Assembly (NCBI RefSeq): GCF_002531725.1
Contig: NZ_NWSQ01000015.1
Coordinates: 124,001-188,000, forward strand
DNA: 64,000 nucleotides
Direction: 5' to 3'
DNA from: Rhizobium sp. L43
GTDB lineage: Bacteria; Pseudomonadota; Alphaproteobacteria; Rhizobiales; Rhizobiaceae
A program made the translations under genes and the position numbers. A model generated the notes under the pieces. It was not told the origin of the DNA, did not search any database, and was given only the letters and a program-made list of their open reading frames with translations. Of the stretch, positions 26,368 to 34,567 are shown piece after piece; position 1 is the first letter of the stretch; each line of letters opens with the position of its first letter.

Positions 26368-27003
26368 ATGGCAGACGTCGTGATAGACCAGGAGCAGGAG
26401 GCTTCCGACACGCGCGATGTGACGGACCTTGTCCTGCAGGATATTCTGGCGGGCGTTCTGTTGCCGGGAACCTGGCTGAAGCAGATCGATCTCGAGCGGC
26501 GCTATAAATGCACCCGCCCGGAAGTGCGCCGCGCGCTCGATCGCCTCGCGCAGAAACGGCTGGTCGAGCATGTGCCGAACCGCGGCTACCACGTCTACGA
26601 GCCGGATGGCCGGCGGGCACGCGAGGTCAGCGAGATCCGCATCATTCTCGAAACGGCCATCGCCGGAACCATCGTGCAGAATGCCTCGCCCGAGGACATC
26701 GACACACTCGGGAAGCTTGCCGAGCATTTCGATCTGATGGTGCTGAACGGCACGATGCTGGAGCTCTACGAGGCAAATCTTGCCTTCCACCGCCGCCTGC
26801 TTGTCCTGGGCGGCAATCTGGAACTGATCGACCTCATCACCGAAATCCGCCAGCGCACCTCGTCTGCCCCAGTATCCCAATGGCGCACCCGCGCCCGCAT
26901 CGAGCAATCCGGCCGCGAACACCACATGATGATCGACGCCATCGCCGCCGGCCAACCAGAGCGGCTGAAAGAAGTCGTGCGGCAGCATATCCTTCAGAAC
27001 TGA
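26368..27003 (+). CDS. GntR-family (FadR/FCD subfamily) regulator
   Basis: This 211-residue protein has an N-terminal winged helix (VTDLVLQDILAGVLLPGTWL, then YKCTRPEVRRALDRLAQKRL and NRGYHVYE) and a C-terminal all-helical FCD ligand domain (EIRIILETAIAGTIVQNAS, NLAFHRRLLVLGGN, HHMMIDAIAAGQ). The His and Asp/Asn pattern of FCD domains suggests a metal-bound acid effector. AGGGGA precedes the ATG. It diverges from the AbgB-like/OccQMPT-like operon and most likely represses it through the palindrome at 26219-26248. Confidence 0.88.
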   Translation: MADVVIDQEQEASDTRDVTDLVLQDILAGVLLPGTWLKQIDLERRYKCTRPEVRRALDRLAQKRLVEHVPNRGYHVYEPDGRRAREVSEIRIILETAIAGTIVQNASPEDIDTLGKLAEHFDLMVLNGTMLELYEANLAFHRRLLVLGGNLELIDLITEIRQRTSSAPVSQWRTRARIEQSGREHHMMIDAIAAGQPERLKEVVRQHILQN

Positions 27004-27228
27004 CGGCGATCCTCCTTCCTCGTTCTGACGGGTGAAGCGTCACGAAAGCACGAATCCGAGCGCTCGGAAGGGGACAAGCATTGGATAAGAGCCTGCTCGA
27101 CCAGGATAGGCTTGCCTAGCCCTTTGCCGGGAGGCATGGTCGTCCCGGATTAACGGAATCACGACACGGCGGATGGTGCTCTTGGCCATGCTCGGAGGCT
27201 CGCGGCGCATCGTAGACATGGCTGGCTA

Positions 27229-28353
27229 ATGTTTTCCTTCCTGCACAGTTCGGACCTTCACATCGGCAAGCGGTTCGGCAATCTTCCCGAGGATTTGAGA
27301 GGGCGTCTGCGCGAGGCGCGGCATGGCGTAATCGCCAGGCTTGCCAATGCGGCGCGTGAACATGGGGCGGATACCATCCTGCTCGCCGGCGACACGTTCG
27401 ATACCGAGACGCCGACGCCCGCCGTGCTCAGGCAAGCGCTTGGCGAGATGGCCCGGAACAGACCGCTGCGCTGGGTGCTGCTTCCGGGCAATCACGATTC
27501 GCTGCTGGCCGATCAGCTCTGGAGCGCGGCACGCGGCGTGCTGCCCGACAATGTCATTCTGGCGACGGAACCGGCGCCGATGATACTGGCCCCTGATGTC
27601 GTCCTCCTGCCGGCGCCTTGCACGACCAGGCGGCCGGGCCGTGACCTGACCGAATGGATGACAGGCGCCGCGACGCCGGACGGCGCCATCCGCATCGGCC
27701 TCGCCCATGGGCCGATCCAGGAGTTTTCCGAGGATGCCACGGCCACGAACGTGATTGCGCCGAATCGCGCGACGCTGGCCGGCCTCGATTACATGGCGCT
27801 CGGCGATTGGCACGGGCCGGTGGCCGTGGACGCCAGAACATTTTACAGCGGCGCGCCCGAGCCGGACCGCTTCAAACATGACCGGCCGGGGCAGGCGATG
27901 GTCGTTTCCATTGCCGGGCCAGGGGCGATGCCGACGACGACGGCGGTGACGACCGCCAGCTTTTCCTGGCAGACATTGCAGCTGCCGCTGCTGGCGTCGG
28001 AAGACGGTGTCGAAGCGCTGAAGGCCGCGTTGCCGGAACCCTTCGCGCGGCGACAAACCCTGTTGCGCGTCGCGCTGTCCGGCCGTGCGCGATTGAACGG
28101 GCGGACGGCCATGATCAGCCTGCTGGAGCGGGTGGCGCCGGAATTTGCGTATCTGGAGATCGATACCGACCTGCTGGGGACCGACTGCGAGAGCGATGAT
28201 CTCGAGATCATCGACCGAGCCGGTGCGCTGCGCGATGCTGCGGAACTGCTGCTTGCCGAAAGCCTCGACGAGGCCCGCTCGGGCGACGACAGAGGCGTAT
28301 CGCGCGAAGCATTGATCCGCCTGTTTTCCTATTGCGAGACGATCGATCGATGA
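27229..28353 (+). CDS. SbcD/YhaO-like metallophosphoesterase, DNA repair nuclease subunit
   Basis: This 374-residue calcineurin-type phosphoesterase has all the core motifs: HSSDLHIG (DxH, residues 7-14), LAGDTFD (GDxxD), LPGNHDS (GNHD), GLAHGPIQ and MALGDWHGP. These are the metal ligands of Mre11/SbcD nucleases. The C-terminal part lacks clear resemblance to E. coli SbcD and looks closer to B. subtilis YhaO. The stop overlaps the SMC-like gene start as ATGA, so the two proteins are made together and presumably form a nuclease-ATPase complex acting on DNA ends. Confidence 0.85.
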   Translation: MFSFLHSSDLHIGKRFGNLPEDLRGRLREARHGVIARLANAAREHGADTILLAGDTFDTETPTPAVLRQALGEMARNRPLRWVLLPGNHDSLLADQLWSAARGVLPDNVILATEPAPMILAPDVVLLPAPCTTRRPGRDLTEWMTGAATPDGAIRIGLAHGPIQEFSEDATATNVIAPNRATLAGLDYMALGDWHGPVAVDARTFYSGAPEPDRFKHDRPGQAMVVSIAGPGAMPTTTAVTTASFSWQTLQLPLLASEDGVEALKAALPEPFARRQTLLRVALSGRARLNGRTAMISLLERVAPEFAYLEIDTDLLGTDCESDDLEIIDRAGALRDAAELLLAESLDEARSGDDRGVSREALIRLFSYCETIDR

Positions 28354-30977
28354 AGCTCACCGCCCTTCGCCTGCACAATGTCAAACGCTTCGCCGGCCGC
28401 GGCATCGCCGTCGAAGGCATCACCGACGGCGTCAATGTGCTGAGCGCTGCCAATGAACATGGCAAATCGACCTGCTTCGAGGCGCTGCATGCGCTGTTCT
28501 TCCAGCCGCACAGCGGCACGCCGAAGAACGTGCAGATGCTGCGCCCCTATAGCGGCGGCAATCCGATCGTCGAGGCCGATATTTCAATCGAAACCGGCCG
28601 CTACCGCCTGACCAAACAGTTCTATAGCGGACGGCGCGCCAGCGTCACTGATCTCGGCAGCGGCCGGATCGTCGCCCAGGCCGACGAGGCCGAGGCTTTC
28701 ATCGGCGACCTCATTTCCGGCGGAACATCAGGCCCGGCCGGCTTGCTCTGGGTGCGCCAAGGCGTGACCGGCATCGAAAATCGCAGCAAGGGCGAGGAAG
28801 AAAACGACAAGCGGGTGCGCGAAAGCCTGCTGTCTTCGGTGCAGGGCGAGGTGGAGGCGCTGACCGGCGGACGGCGCATGTCGGCGGTGCTCGAAGCCTG
28901 CGAGGAAGAACTCAATCGCCTGGTCACCGCAACGCTGCGGCCAAAGACCGGAGGCCGCTTTGCCGCCGCGCTCGAGGAGGGTGACCGTCTGCAGGCGGAG
29001 GAGGCGCGGCTGGCCAAGGAGGTGGAGATGCTGCACGGCGCGCTCGACCGCCGCCGCTCAGCGCAGGCGAGACTCAACGAATTGGAAAATTCGGACGAGG
29101 AGGTCGGCCGGAAGGCGGCGATTGCCAATGCCGAGGCAGTGCTCGAAGCCGCCAAACTGCACGAGAGGGAACTCAAGGCGCTCGATGCCGAAGCTGCCTT
29201 GGCCGCCAGCCGCCGCGATGCGGCGCAGCAGACATTCGACCGCTTCCACACGGCATTGAGCCGCAGCGGCGAGCTAGCGCGGCGTTTCGCCCTGGCGGAG
29301 AAAGAACTCTCCAATGCAGCCGAGCGACGCACCGCATCGCTTGCTGAAAGCGAGGCCGCAACGGCGGAGGTGCAGGCGGCCGAAGAGGAGGAGCGGGTGA
29401 ACCGCGAATGGCTCGCGCGGCTGGAGGCGGCGCTGCGTTCGCGCCACGCCGCCGAGCGTCTGGCCGAGCTTCGCCAGCGTCTCGAACAGGCGGAAGCAGC
29501 GCGGCAGCAGATCGAGGACGGGGAGGCGGCGCATGCATTGCTCGCCATTCCAGCCGATGCGATCGAACGGCTCGAAGCGCTGGATCTCAAGATCGTCGGC
29601 CTGCGCGCGGCCGCCGAGGTCGGCCTTCCCACACTCCGGATCGATTACCTGAAGGACGCCTCAGGATTGGTGAGCATGGACCGCCAACCTTTGCCCGGGG
29701 GCGAGGATAAAAGCTTTGCCGGGATGGCGAGGCTCGACATAGCAGGCGTCGGCACGCTGACCATCCATTCCAGCCGGCAGGCGGAACAGGACGGGGCGCT
29801 GGAGACCGCGCAATCCGCCCGCCAGACATTGCTCGCCAAGCTCGGCGTCGACAATCTGCTCGCAGCGCGACAGCGCGATATCGCCGCGCGGAACAAGCAA
29901 GAGGAGCTGGTGCGGGCACGCCAGCGGCTCGCTGAACTCGCCCCGAAGGGCATCGACGCGCTCCACCTCGACGCCGCCCGCTTTGCCGAACTCAGCCAGG
30001 GCCCGGTCAAACTCGACGCCGATCCGGAAGAGGTGCGCGCCCGTCTCACGGAGGCAACGCGGCGCATCGAACTGGCGCGGAACCGGGCGCGAGAAGCGGC
30101 GATGATGCGCACCGAGGCCGGCGAGGCCATATTGCGCGCGCAGACCGAGCATGCCAGGCTTAGCCAGGAACTCGAGGCGATCGAGGCGATCATCGGCCCC
30201 GAGGCCGGTCGGAATGAAGTGCAGCAGAACCTTGTTGTCGAACTATCCAGCGCCAAAGAACAATTCGATGCGATCGAACTCCGGGCCGGGCCGTTGCGCC
30301 GGACAGGGCGCGACCTCGCAGGCGCGGAGGCCGCCCTTGCCCGGGCGCGCTCGGTCGCCGACGCCGCAGCACGCGAAATTGCCAGGCTGCGCGAGGAGCT
30401 TGCCGATCTCGGCGGTCAGATCCGCACCCGCTCGGACAGCGCGGTGGAAGAAAATTGGTCCGAAATCCGCGATTTGCTTGCCGCGGCGCGCGAACAGGTA
30501 AAGCGTTTCGAGACGGAGGTCGCCGTGCTCGATCGCCTGCGCAAGGCGCTGACGGCGACGCGGGCGGCAGCGCGCGACCTCTATCTCAAGCCGGTTATGA
30601 ACGAACTCGCCCCGCTGGTCGGCCTGTTGTTCGACGACATCTCGATCACCTTCGACGGCGACACGTTGCTGCCGCAGATCGTGCGCCGCAACGGCCTGGA
30701 CGAGGATGTCGACCGGCTGAGCGGCGGCATGCGGGAGCAGCTCTCGGTGCTGACCCGCCTTGCATTCGCCCGGCTGCTCACCCGCGACGGCCGGCCGGCC
30801 CCCGTCATCCTCGACGATGCGCTTGTTTATTCCGACGACGACCGGATCGAGCGGATGTTCGATGCCCTGCACCGCCAATCGCGCGACCAGCAGATCCTGG
30901 TCTTCTCCTGCCGCCAGCGCGCCTTCGCCAGGCTGGGCGGCAACGTGCTCGCCATGCAGCCATGGCAGCCGGATTGA
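28350..30977 (+). CDS. SMC-like ATPase, SbcC/YhaN type, no zinc hook
   Basis: This 875-residue protein has a split ABC ATPase head. The N-terminal Walker A lies at residues 33-41 (AANEHGKST, with Ala for the first Gly). The C-terminal signature is LSGGMREQLSVLTRLAFARL, and Walker B is PVILDDALVYSDD. Between them are long Ala/Glu/Arg-rich coiled coils interrupted near residues 400-520 by a non-coil segment (LRIDYLKDASGLVSMDRQPL). No CxxC zinc hook is present, unlike canonical SbcC/Rad50. The start at 28350 overlaps the nuclease stop. Function in DNA end processing is inferred from the pair. Confidence 0.85.
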   Translation: MKLTALRLHNVKRFAGRGIAVEGITDGVNVLSAANEHGKSTCFEALHALFFQPHSGTPKNVQMLRPYSGGNPIVEADISIETGRYRLTKQFYSGRRASVTDLGSGRIVAQADEAEAFIGDLISGGTSGPAGLLWVRQGVTGIENRSKGEEENDKRVRESLLSSVQGEVEALTGGRRMSAVLEACEEELNRLVTATLRPKTGGRFAAALEEGDRLQAEEARLAKEVEMLHGALDRRRSAQARLNELENSDEEVGRKAAIANAEAVLEAAKLHERELKALDAEAALAASRRDAAQQTFDRFHTALSRSGELARRFALAEKELSNAAERRTASLAESEAATAEVQAAEEEERVNREWLARLEAALRSRHAAERLAELRQRLEQAEAARQQIEDGEAAHALLAIPADAIERLEALDLKIVGLRAAAEVGLPTLRIDYLKDASGLVSMDRQPLPGGEDKSFAGMARLDIAGVGTLTIHSSRQAEQDGALETAQSARQTLLAKLGVDNLLAARQRDIAARNKQEELVRARQRLAELAPKGIDALHLDAARFAELSQGPVKLDADPEEVRARLTEATRRIELARNRAREAAMMRTEAGEAILRAQTEHARLSQELEAIEAIIGPEAGRNEVQQNLVVELSSAKEQFDAIELRAGPLRRTGRDLAGAEAALARARSVADAAAREIARLREELADLGGQIRTRSDSAVEENWSEIRDLLAAAREQVKRFETEVAVLDRLRKALTATRAAARDLYLKPVMNELAPLVGLLFDDISITFDGDTLLPQIVRRNGLDEDVDRLSGGMREQLSVLTRLAFARLLTRDGRPAPVILDDALVYSDDDRIERMFDALHRQSRDQQILVFSCRQRAFARLGGNVLAMQPWQPD

Positions 30978-30983
30978 CGGCAT

Positions 30984-31781
30984 CTACTCCGCGGCTTCGA
31001 CGAAGCGGTGACGTTCGTAGAGGAACTTCAGCACGGCTTCGCGGCATTTGAGATAGGTCCGGTCGGAGGCGAGTTCGATGCGATGCCGCGGACGGGACAT
31101 GGTTACATCGAGCACTTCGCCGATGCGGGCCGCCGGGCCGTTGGTCATCATCACGATGCGATCGGACAACAGCACCGCTTCATCGACGTCGTGGGTGATC
31201 ATCACCATCGTATTGCCGAGCCGGGCGTGGATTTCCATCACCGCATCCTGAAGATGGGCGCGGGTCAGCGCATCGAGCGCGCCGAAGGGCTCGTCGAGCA
31301 GCAGGATCTTCGGCTCCATCGACAGCGCACGGGCAATGCCGACGCGCTGTTTCATGCCGCCTGAAATTTCCGAAGGCCGCTTGTCCCTGGCATGCGCCAT
31401 CTGCACGAGGTCGAGGTTGGTCATGACCCAGTCGTGCCGCTCGGCCTTGGTCTTCGTTCGGCCGAAGACCTTGGAGACGGCGAGATTGACGTTCTCGTAG
31501 ACTGTCAGCCAAGGCAGCAGCGAATGGTTCTGGAAGACGACGGCGCGTTCCGGGCCGGGTTCGTTGACCTCGCGGTTTTCCAGGAGCACGGCGCCTGCGG
31601 ACACCGGCGTCAGGCCGGCAATGAGGTTGAGCAGGGTGGACTTGCCGCAGCCGGAATGGCCGATGATCGAGACGAATTCACCCTCGGAAATCGTCAGGTT
31701 GATGTCCTTCAGCACCTCGGCGCGCACGCCGCCCCGATCGAAATGTTTGTCGATATGGTCGAGTTTGAGATAGGCGTTCAT
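30984..31781 (-). CDS. Nitrate/taurine-type ABC transporter ATPase (NrtD like)
   Basis: This 265-residue ABC ATPase has Walker A GHSGCGKST, Q-loop VVFQNHSLLPWLTVYENV, signature ISGGMKQRVGIARALSM and Walker B ILLLDEPFGALDALTR. It belongs to the NrtD/SsuB/TauB group. The ATG at 31781 lies 11 bases after the permease stop. The C-terminal RPRHRIELASDRTYLKCREA segment is typical of the NrtD/CmpD branch. It energises the importer formed with the proteins encoded at 31793-34071. Confidence 0.9.
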   Translation of the reverse strand: MNAYLKLDHIDKHFDRGGVRAEVLKDINLTISEGEFVSIIGHSGCGKSTLLNLIAGLTPVSAGAVLLENREVNEPGPERAVVFQNHSLLPWLTVYENVNLAVSKVFGRTKTKAERHDWVMTNLDLVQMAHARDKRPSEISGGMKQRVGIARALSMEPKILLLDEPFGALDALTRAHLQDAVMEIHARLGNTMVMITHDVDEAVLLSDRIVMMTNGPAARIGEVLDVTMSRPRHRIELASDRTYLKCREAVLKFLYERHRFVEAAE

Positions 31782-31792
31782 CGGTGCGTTCC

Positions 31793-32686
31793 TCAGTTGG
31801 CCATGGCGCCGCGGGTGATGAGTTTGCCGAGCGCGGCCACCAGCTTGTCGAGGGCGAAGCCGACGATGCCGATATAAGCGAGCGCGACGATGATGTCCGG
31901 AAGACGCGACGAATTCCACGCGTCCCAGATGAAGAAGCCGATACCGACGCCGCCCGTCAGCATTTCGGCCGCAACGATGGCGAGCCAGGAGAGGCCGACA
32001 CCGATCCTGAGGCCGGTGAAGATATAGGGTGCCGCCGAAGGCAGCATGATCTTCCAGAAAAATTCGAACTGGTTGAGCCGCAGCACCTCGGCGACGTTGC
32101 GGTAGTCCTGCGGGATATTGCGGACGCCGACGGCGGTGTTGATGATAACAGGCCAGATCGAGGTGATGAAGATGACGAAGATCGCCGAAGGATTGGAATC
32201 CTGGAAGGCTGCGAGCGACAGCGGCAGCCAGGCGAGCGGCGGGACCGTGCGCAGCACCTGGAAGATCGGATCGAGACCACGCATCGCCCAGACCGACTGG
32301 CCGATGATCGCCCCGATGATGACGCCGGCGACCGCGGCAAGGCCAAAGCCGTAAACGACGCGCTGCAGCGAAACGAGCACGCGCCAGCCGAGCCCGATAT
32401 CCTGGGAGCCGTAGTTGAAGAACGGATAGGCGATCAGGTCATAGCTTTCCTGCCAGACCCGATGTGGCGAGGGCAAAGACGCATCCGCCGATGAACAGAG
32501 CACCTGCCAGACGAGCAGGATGAGCACCAGCACGACGGCGGGCGGAAGGACATTGCGAAATGCGGCCAATCCCGCACGGCGAAAGTCGATCCGCGATCCA
32601 TGCTTGCCGGAAAACGGCAGAACCTTTGCCACCGGTTTGGCGGAGGCGGCCGTGGAGGGATTTTGTTTATTTGCCAGGGCGGACAT
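31793..32686 (-). CDS. Nitrate-type ABC transporter permease (NrtB like)
   Basis: This 297-residue inner-membrane permease has a cytoplasmic N-terminus of about 50 residues, then about six hydrophobic helices. Family motifs include FQVLRTVPPLAWLPLSLAAF and the ATPase-contact region EVLRLNQFEFFWKIMLPSAA, followed by LRIGVGLSWLAIVAAEMLTG. The start at 32686 has GAGGAG upstream. The permease serves the NrtA-like binding protein encoded upstream. Confidence 0.9.
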   Translation of the reverse strand: MSALANKQNPSTAASAKPVAKVLPFSGKHGSRIDFRRAGLAAFRNVLPPAVVLVLILLVWQVLCSSADASLPSPHRVWQESYDLIAYPFFNYGSQDIGLGWRVLVSLQRVVYGFGLAAVAGVIIGAIIGQSVWAMRGLDPIFQVLRTVPPLAWLPLSLAAFQDSNPSAIFVIFITSIWPVIINTAVGVRNIPQDYRNVAEVLRLNQFEFFWKIMLPSAAPYIFTGLRIGVGLSWLAIVAAEMLTGGVGIGFFIWDAWNSSRLPDIIVALAYIGIVGFALDKLVAALGKLITRGAMAN

Positions 32687-32713
32687 CGACGCGCTCCTCA
32701 CGTGAATGAAAGG

Positions 32714-32736
32714 CCGGCGCGCCGATCGCGCGCCGG
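32714..32736 (-). terminator. Intercistronic hairpin after the NrtA-like gene
   Basis: CCGGCGCG (32714-32721) pairs with CGCGCCGG (32729-32736) in the 56 bases between the binding-protein and permease genes. It probably sets the ratio of binding protein to permease message; no U-run is present. Confidence 0.45.
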
Positions 32737-32742
32737 AGCGGG

Positions 32743-34071
32743 TCAGGCGACGGCCTTGATCGAAAGGCTGTCGAGATAGGCGGAGGGATTTTCAGGGTCG
32801 AAAACCTTGCCGTCGAAGAAAGTCTCCTTGCCGCGAGACGAGGATGCGGGAATATCGGCTGCCGCGACGCCGAGATCCTTGGCGGCCTCGCGCCAGATAT
32901 CTTCGCGGTTCACCTGGTTGACCAGTGCCTTGATATCGGTGCTTGCCGGCAGATTTCCCCAGCGGATGTTTTCCGTCATGAACCAGGTATCGTGGCTCTT
33001 GAAGGGGTAGGAGGCGCCGTCCTTCCAGAACTTCATATAGAGGTCCGTGGCTTTGGCCTCGCGGCCGTTGCCATAATTGATGTCGCCCTTGAGGCGGCCG
33101 AGCACGTCCTTCGTCGGAACATTGAACCATTGGCGCTTGCCGAGGATGTCAGCCATCTCCGCCTTGTTGTCCATGCTTTCGCACCACTGCTGAGCCTCCA
33201 TGACGGCCATCAGCAGCGCTTTGGCAGCATTGGGGTTCTTTTCGATCCATTCGGCGCGCAGTCCGAGCGCCTTTTCGGGATGGCCCTTCCAGAGCTCGCC
33301 GGTGGTGGCTGCGGTGAAACCGATGCCCTGGTTGACGAGCTGCTCGTTCCACGGCTCGCCGACACAGAAGACGTCCATATTGCCGACCTTCATATTGGCA
33401 ACCATCTGCGGCGGCGGCACGACGATGGTCGACACGTCCTTGTTCGGGTCGATGCCGCCGGCGGCAAGCCAGTAACGGATCCAGAGGTCGTGGGTGCCGC
33501 CCGGGAAGGTCATGGCGGCCTTGACCTCCTTGCCTTCCGCCTTCTTTTTCTCGAAGGCGGCCTTCAGCTTGGAGGCATCGAGCTGCACGCCGGTTTCGGC
33601 ATATTCCTTGGCGACGGAAATGCCCTGGCTGTCGAGATTGAGCCGGGCAAGGATCGCCATCGGCACCGGCTTATTGTTCTGCGTCACCTTGCCGGTGTGC
33701 ATGAGATAGGGGAGCGGCGAGAGGATATGGGCACCGTCGATACCGTTGGCGGCGCCACCCAGCACCAGATTGTCGCGGGTCGCCCCCCAGGATGCCTGTT
33801 TGGCCACATCCGTTTCCGGCAGGCCATGCTTGTCGAAAAAGCCCTTTTCCTTGGCGATGATCAGCGGCGCGGAATCCGTCAGAGCGATAAAGCCGAGCTT
33901 GACACCTTTCACCTCAGGCCCGGCTCCGGCCGCGAAGGCGCCGGACGGAAAGGCCGTCTTGACGGCGCCGATGAGAGCAGCCGCCGCAGTCGTCTTGAGC
34001 ATGCCGCGGCGGGTCACGCCGGTTGTAAAAATCCCAGTCGTCGCATTCCCAGTGTTTGAATTCTTTGTCAT
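32743..34071 (-). CDS. nrtA: Nitrate-type ABC substrate-binding protein (NrtA like), Tat exported
   Basis: This 442-residue protein matches the NrtA/CmpA family in length and motifs: VKLGFIALTDSAPLIIAKEK, GLPETDVAKQASWGATRDNL, DGAHILSPLPYLMHTGK, and VVPPPQMVANMKVGNMDVFC followed by VGEPWNEQLV. The N-terminus has a twin-arginine signal (TRRGMLKTTAAAA, Arg at 21-22). The start at 34071 is preceded by GAGGGAA. It is first in a three-gene operon and is preceded by a sigma-54 promoter and structured leader, so nitrogen control is expected. Nitrate is the likely ligand; cyanate or bicarbonate relatives exist in the family. Confidence 0.88.
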   Translation of the reverse strand: MTKNSNTGNATTGIFTTGVTRRGMLKTTAAAALIGAVKTAFPSGAFAAGAGPEVKGVKLGFIALTDSAPLIIAKEKGFFDKHGLPETDVAKQASWGATRDNLVLGGAANGIDGAHILSPLPYLMHTGKVTQNNKPVPMAILARLNLDSQGISVAKEYAETGVQLDASKLKAAFEKKKAEGKEVKAAMTFPGGTHDLWIRYWLAAGGIDPNKDVSTIVVPPPQMVANMKVGNMDVFCVGEPWNEQLVNQGIGFTAATTGELWKGHPEKALGLRAEWIEKNPNAAKALLMAVMEAQQWCESMDNKAEMADILGKRQWFNVPTKDVLGRLKGDINYGNGREAKATDLYMKFWKDGASYPFKSHDTWFMTENIRWGNLPASTDIKALVNQVNREDIWREAAKDLGVAAADIPASSSRGKETFFDGKVFDPENPSAYLDSLSIKAVA

Positions 34072-34105
34072 GCGCAGGTTCCCTCTGCTGGCTGAACTTG
34101 GACAC

Positions 34106-34131
34106 AAAAAAACGCCGCCGGACATTGCGTT
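34106..34131 (-). terminator. Candidate attenuator terminator in the nrtA leader
   Basis: On the minus strand AACGC (34131-34127) can pair with GCGTT (34115-34111), followed directly by a run of seven T (34112-34106). It lies 35 bases before the nrtA start, where an attenuator would act. The stem is short, so the call is tentative. Confidence 0.4.
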
Positions 34132-34133
34132 CA

Positions 34134-34150
34134 CGGGATGGGAGATCCCG
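34134..34150 (-). other. Leader hairpin just before the candidate attenuator
   Basis: CGGGAT (34134-34139) and ATCCCG (34145-34150) form a perfect 6-bp stem with a five-base loop, three bases upstream of the attenuator stem in the nrtA leader. Confidence 0.4.
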
Positions 34151-34181
34151 GGAGCAAAGACCTTGCGACGTCGGTGTCTTG

Positions 34182-34236
34182 TAGGCGCTTATGCCGCGCC
34201 TATCCGCCCCGGTCGCCGTTGACCGGTGCGGATAGG
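34182..34236 (-). other. Structured nrtA leader: hexaloop hairpin and overlapping second hairpin
   Basis: On the minus strand CCTATCCGC (34236-34228) pairs with GCGGATAGG (34207-34199). After one A-G mismatch CCGGTC (34226-34221) pairs with GACCGG (34214-34209), closing a six-base loop AACGGC. A hexaloop with A at position 1 and G at position 4 is the hallmark of ANTAR-regulator (NasT/NasR) targets. A second stem, TAGGCGC/GCGCCTA (34202-34182, loop of seven), shares bases with the first, so the two compete. The second loop does not match the ANTAR rule. Role in nitrate-responsive antitermination is inference. Confidence 0.45.
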
Positions 34237-34240
34237 AACC

Positions 34241-34257
34241 TGCAATCAGCGTGCCAA
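34241..34257 (-). promoter_or_regulatory. Sigma-54 promoter of the nrtABC-like operon
   Basis: The minus strand reads TTGGCACGCTGATTGCA, a near-perfect sigma-54 element with GG (34255-34254), ten bases, then GC (34243-34242). It predicts a transcript start near 34230, at the foot of the leader hairpin and about 160 bases before the nrtA start codon. Confidence 0.8.
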
Positions 34258-34315
34258 TTTTGAGATGGTTGGATAACCGTATGACGCAAAAGGAGAATTT
34301 ACTCAAATCGGCAAA

Positions 34316-34332
34316 TGCTCATTTATTGAGCA
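34316..34332. promoter_or_regulatory. Candidate NtrC-binding site
   Basis: TGCTCATTTATTGAGCA is a perfect 6-bp dyad with a five-base spacer, fitting the 17-bp TGC-N11-GCA geometry of NtrC sites. Its centre lies about 94 bases upstream of the predicted sigma-54 transcript start, a usual position for an enhancer-binding protein. Confidence 0.6.
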
Positions 34333-34567
34333 CTGTTAGAACTTGGTGATGTTTTGTGCGATTACTGCGGCAGCCAAGGGCGGAAGCGCTCTATTTGTGC
34401 AGTGCACGCGGCAGGAAAGTGGCTGTGAGAAGGGCGGATGGCGGGATTCTGACCACTTGAGCTACCTTCCCAAGAGCGTTTGCCTTGATGATCCGGCTGC
34501 GAAAACCCTCGCAAGAGCGGGCCGTATTGATCGCCGAATACGTGGCGATCATTTCTCCGCCCCCATC
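34333..34567. other. Non-coding stretch between the nrt regulatory region and pit
   Basis: About 235 bases between the NtrC-like site and the end of the pit gene show no gene. A short piece (about 34441-34474) faintly resembles a tRNA D-arm on the minus strand, but no cloverleaf can be completed. Confidence 0.5.

Noticed and set aside
34441..34474. tRNA-like fragment (GGTAGCTCAAGTGGTCAGA on the minus strand)
   Set aside because: It resembles a D-arm only; no anticodon arm, T-arm or acceptor pairing can be built, so neither a tRNA gene nor a proven attachment site.
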